DNA of 64,000 bases from contig NZ_AP022673.1 of assembly GCF_013374115.1 (NCBI RefSeq), forward strand, positions 2,136,501 to 2,200,500, written 5' to 3'. A program made the translations under genes and the position numbers. Positions 61,372 through 64,000 of the stretch are shown piece after piece; position 1 is the first letter of the stretch, and each line of letters opens with the position of its first letter. The stretch comes from Sphingomonas sp. HMP9. GTDB lineage: Bacteria; Pseudomonadota; Alphaproteobacteria; Sphingomonadales; Sphingomonadaceae. Below the pieces are notes generated by a model, which worked only from the letters and a program-made list of their open reading frames with translations, had not been told where the DNA came from and made no database searches.

Positions 61372-62376
61372 TCATGCGGACTGGCGCCTGACCAAGCTCA
61401 GTGGGATGCGCACCGACCCGGTATCCTTGCCCGCCATCCGGTCGAACAGCAGATCAAGAATTGTCTCTGCGGCCACAGTCAGATCCTGCCGAATCGTGGT
61501 CAGCGACGGCATCATGTGAGCAGCCAGCGTGACGTCGTCGTACCCGACAACTGCGACATCATAGGGCACGTTGCGACCGAGCTGGGCTAAGGCACGGATC
61601 GCGGCCATCGCGATCATGTCGGAAGCGGCGACCACCGCGTCGATGTCTGGTTGCGATGCAAAATCGGCGACGAGCGCCTGGGACACTGGGTCGACTGCCA
61701 GCGGCGTGGGAATGCTGGGACCGGGTTTGATTCCTGCAGCGGCATGTGCGTCGCAGTAACCAGCATAGCGCGCGTAAAGTTCGGGTATGTCAGTCATCCC
61801 CGCAAAAGCGATGCGCGTCTTGCCCATTTTAAGCAAATGCTCAGTCGCAAGCCGCCCGCCCAACCGGTTGTCGGTGCCGACACAGCAATACGGTTCGTTC
61901 GCGCTTTCGCCCCACACTACCAGCGGCTTATAGTTCCGCCCAACTGCTTTTAGCACGGCATCCTGATCCGACTGGCACAGTACGACGATGCCGTCTACGC
62001 GACCGCTGCGCGACAAATTGGCGAGCCATGCAGCGTCATGCGGTGTCACCGCTTCCAACAGCATCGCATGTTCGCGCCGAGCAAGCCCGTCCATGAGGTT
62101 GCCGATCAGCGTTGTGTAGAATGGATCCGAAACACGCTGTGCGCTCTGGTGGCCAAGCGGGATGACGACACCAATCGCCATTGTACGGCCAAGCCGCAAA
62201 TTGCGGGCGGTCTGGTTTATCTGGAAGCCGTAATGATCAGCGACGTCCAGCACGCGCTGGCGCGTCTCGGAACTGATCCGGGCTTTGCCCGACAGCGCGC
62301 GAGACACAGTGGCGGGGGTAACGCCCACGATCGCTGCAATATCCGCCAAGGTCTTGACCTGCCTGATCGTTTCCAC
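61372..62376 (-). CDS. LacI-family transcriptional regulator
   Basis: The 334-residue protein starts at GTG 62374-62376, with GGAG 7 bp upstream. The frame extends 68 codons further, but that part is not LacI-like. The N-terminal HTH is KTLADIAAIVGVTPATVSRA, with hinge helix NQTARNLR. The sugar-binding domain follows (AIGVVIPLG; DGIVVLCQSDQD; VAVVGYDDVTLAAHM). It probably represses the GH31 operon and TonB receptor in the absence of an alpha-glucan signal, through the operators at 61334 and 56179. Confidence 0.93.
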   Translation of the reverse strand: METIRQVKTLADIAAIVGVTPATVSRALSGKARISSETRQRVLDVADHYGFQINQTARNLRLGRTMAIGVVIPLGHQSAQRVSDPFYTTLIGNLMDGLARREHAMLLEAVTPHDAAWLANLSRSGRVDGIVVLCQSDQDAVLKAVGRNYKPLVVWGESANEPYCCVGTDNRLGGRLATEHLLKMGKTRIAFAGMTDIPELYARYAGYCDAHAAAGIKPGPSIPTPLAVDPVSQALVADFASQPDIDAVVAASDMIAMAAIRALAQLGRNVPYDVAVVGYDDVTLAAHMMPSLTTIRQDLTVAAETILDLLFDRMAGKDTGSVRIPLSLVRRQSA

Positions 62377-62862
62377 CCCGTTACTCCAACCCGTGCAGTC
62401 ACCCCGCTTAGGAATGGCGCCTATTTTTACTACCGCCTGACGCTCCTGACAGCTTAGCGTGCGTATCGTCAACGGCGTCGCCCGCTCATTTGGTAGGATG
62501 CGAAAGCGCCGATCGACCATACCCAAAGGAAGACCAAGCGACATATATATCTGCAAATTAATTAGAGAAACGGCTGTCATAACAGTTGCTTATATATACT
62601 CATTAGAAGCAAATGATCGGCAAAAGCTGTAGAACGCGCGAACTGCATTTGCGTACGTTCAAAACCGAAGGATCCCAGTTTACCGAGTGAGGAGGGTATG
62701 GCGCTCACCTCCTTCAAGGAAGAGACCGCCGGGTATATCGCCGAAAAGATGACTGGGCCGCAGTTGTGGTCCGTTGAAAAGGGCCAGGCGGGAGGAAATG
62801 GTTTTGTTCTAGCGGGAGGCATCGCGCTTGGTGGCCTATGGGTCAATCCGCCGTCACCCGAT
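62377..62862. other. 486-bp intergenic stretch, AT-rich in the middle
   Basis: This is the upstream region of the lacI-like gene. About 62540-62620 is AT-rich (for example ACATATATATCTGC and TTATATATACTC) and likely holds its promoter. Short frames (62698-62916 plus; 62577-62936 minus) have no family resemblance. No LacI-type operator is seen here. Confidence 0.4.
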
Positions 62863-64000
62863 CTATTTATCGATGAGGCTCCAGAAACCAATTTTCCGGC
62901 CATGCTGACGCCGTAAGTCGGCGATCCACACCGCATGCGACGACACTAAACTGCCCTCAATAGCGTCCGCCAGCGCCGCTGCCGAAAACAGATCGCGCGC
63001 GGCGTAGGGATAGTTTTTGGAGCTCGCGCGCTCGAGCACGCCGTCAACCAATCGCCGATACACAAGCGTGGCGGCATCGGGATGGTCGAACGCGAGCATG
63101 TCTGCGGCCGGTCGTAGGATCGTGTAGTCCCTGCAGTCCAGCTCATCGGCGCGATCACGCACCAGATCGCCGGCGCGTTTGGAATCCGGCCACTCAATCA
63201 GGAAGGCAAGAGCGAGCGTCGGCTCGCCGTGGCGCAAGACGAAATCGAGGGCATCCCGCTCGGCCGCAAAGTCTTCGAACGCTGGTACGCCCTTCAACCA
63301 GGCACGAAGCACTTCCGGGTCGAGCCAGCGCTCGAAGATTTTGCGGCGCTCTGCCTGGGCCATCCCGGTCCGCTTCAGCTTCTCCAGCGCAAGAAGACGC
63401 AGCCCTGCCATTTCGCGTTCGTTGTGGCCGCGATCGGTTGGAGCGTCGATCCACTCCAGCGCCTCGTCCGCTCGTCCGTGGTTGATAAGCCGTTCCGCGA
63501 CACGCGCATTGAGAAGGCTGTTGCGGCGTTCCGGATCGACCGTGGCGATGAAGGCGTTGACGTCGTCGTCGAGATCCGCCAGCGCCGGCATCAGCCAGTT
63601 GACCTTATAGTCGTAATGCCGTCGCTCTTCACCGCTCAGCGCAGCCTGACGTTCGAGCAACATGCGCCGCATCGCAGCCCGGCCTTCTACGCCCAAGGCA
63701 GGTGACGCCGCCTCCGGTAGCTCATCGAAGACACCGTAGCCGTCAACCTCGATGAGTGAGAGGATTTCAGTCGCAAGAGCGGTCGGGTTCCGGTTGCCAG
63801 AATTAACCCACAAGGCGCCGAGATCTTCACCGCCCTGGCGGAACACATCACCCAGTGACCCGCTGCTGTCATCCGATCGTTCGTACACGGACTCGGCAAG
63901 GCTGAGGAACACTCGCATCTGTTGGATCGCGAGCTCGGGGGATTGCTGTGCCAGTGGTCCGACGATATTTTCGCGCAGCTGATCCAGTTCACGTGCCAGC
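62863..64000 (-). CDS. DUF6880-like protein, 5' end beyond the window
   Basis: The frame is open from the window end to a stop at 62863, giving at least 378 residues. The part before Met63918 (LRENIVGPLAQQSPELAIQQ) continues in frame, so the gene starts outside. The pattern of DUF6880 is visible in FLSLAESVYERSDDSSGSLG and DVFRQGGEDLGALW. The rest is an array of helical repeats (RLINHGRADEALEWID; LALEKLKRTGMAQAERR). The function of the family is unknown. Its stop faces away from the glucan locus. Confidence 0.8.
   Translation of the reverse strand, partial: LARELDQLRENIVGPLAQQSPELAIQQMRVFLSLAESVYERSDDSSGSLGDVFRQGGEDLGALWVNSGNRNPTALATEILSLIEVDGYGVFDELPEAASPALGVEGRAAMRRMLLERQAALSGEERRHYDYKVNWLMPALADLDDDVNAFIATVDPERRNSLLNARVAERLINHGRADEALEWIDAPTDRGHNEREMAGLRLLALEKLKRTGMAQAERRKIFERWLDPEVLRAWLKGVPAFEDFAAERDALDFVLRHGEPTLALAFLIEWPDSKRAGDLVRDRADELDCRDYTILRPAADMLAFDHPDAATLVYRRLVDGVLERASSKNYPYAARDLFSAAALADAIEGSLVSSHAVWIADLRRQHGRKIGFWSLIDK

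Noticed and set aside
62377..62580. 68-codon N-terminal extension of the LacI regulator
   Set aside because: The extension does not resemble the family. The GTG at 62376 has GGAG at the right distance and directly precedes the HTH.
62698..62916. 72-codon plus-strand frame opposite the end of the DUF6880-like gene
   Set aside because: It has a plausible start but no family resemblance, and its 3' end overlaps a clear gene on the other strand.

Overview
The window reads as chromosome (or a large replicon) of an alphaproteobacterium, most likely a sphingomonad (Sphingomonas or close kin). The evidence is high GC with GC-rich codon use, the GluQRS / HNH / EF-hand lipoprotein / PEP carboxylase / oligopeptidase B / aminopeptidase P gene set, the GC-rich inverted repeats between genes, and a TonB receptor locus containing tryptophan-halogenase-like flavoproteins and a cupin-like protein. 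This assignment is inference; no rRNA is present.

Region 1 (1-10127) is ordinary core genome. It holds the tail of a membrane protein, gluQRS, an HNH nuclease, an EF-hand lipoprotein, ppc, a thioesterase coupled to oligopeptidase B, a long Xaa-Pro aminopeptidase, a small basic protein and tRNA-Thr(GGT). Repeat families sit in the intergenic gaps.

Region 2 (about 10128-49765) is a mosaic accessory island that begins right after tRNA-Thr. In order it contains: (a) a STAND-like NTPase / PD-(D/E)XK nuclease gene split by an IS1380-family element whose removal restores one frame; (b) an orphan RNB ribonuclease, an M41-like peptidase fused by deletion to the 3' half of umuC, a zinc-ribbon protein, a yedK-type SRAP gene and several small acidic proteins; (c) a two-gene unit of an unknown protein and an SF1 UvrD-like helicase, followed by the remnant of a second caspase/MBL module; (d) an unknown 332-aa protein and a PadR regulator coupled to a membrane protein; (e) a minus-strand cassette of HSP90-like ATPase (truncated), caspase-like protease, unknown 491-aa protein, metallo-beta-lactamase-fold protein, HTH regulator with a strong operator, 66-aa protein and papain-like protease; (f) an IS21 element between two oppositely oriented 5'-truncated genes; (g) a plus-strand operon of SNF2 helicase (truncated), ParB-like, DGQHR/DndB-like, radical SAM and a second HSP90-like ATPase, facing a CoiA-like nuclease gene truncated by an IS4 element; (h) a cluster of IS fragments (IS66, IS110, IS21, ISAs1).

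Region 3 (49766-62376) is a minus-strand glucan-utilisation locus: LacI regulator, GH31 alpha-glucosidase, cupin-like protein, two tryptophan-halogenase-like flavoproteins, a large TonB-dependent receptor and a GH13 enzyme. LacI-type operators lie upstream of the GH31 gene and of the receptor gene, which supports one regulon. Region 4 (62863-64000) is the 3' part of a DUF6880-like gene that runs off the window.

The best candidates for undescribed systems are cassette (g), which combines DNA-modification-like enzymes with an HSP90-like ATPase, and cassette (e), with two unrelated predicted proteases, an MBL-fold protein and an HSP90-like ATPase. The STAND-nuclease gene (a) is a third. All three have been damaged by insertion sequences.
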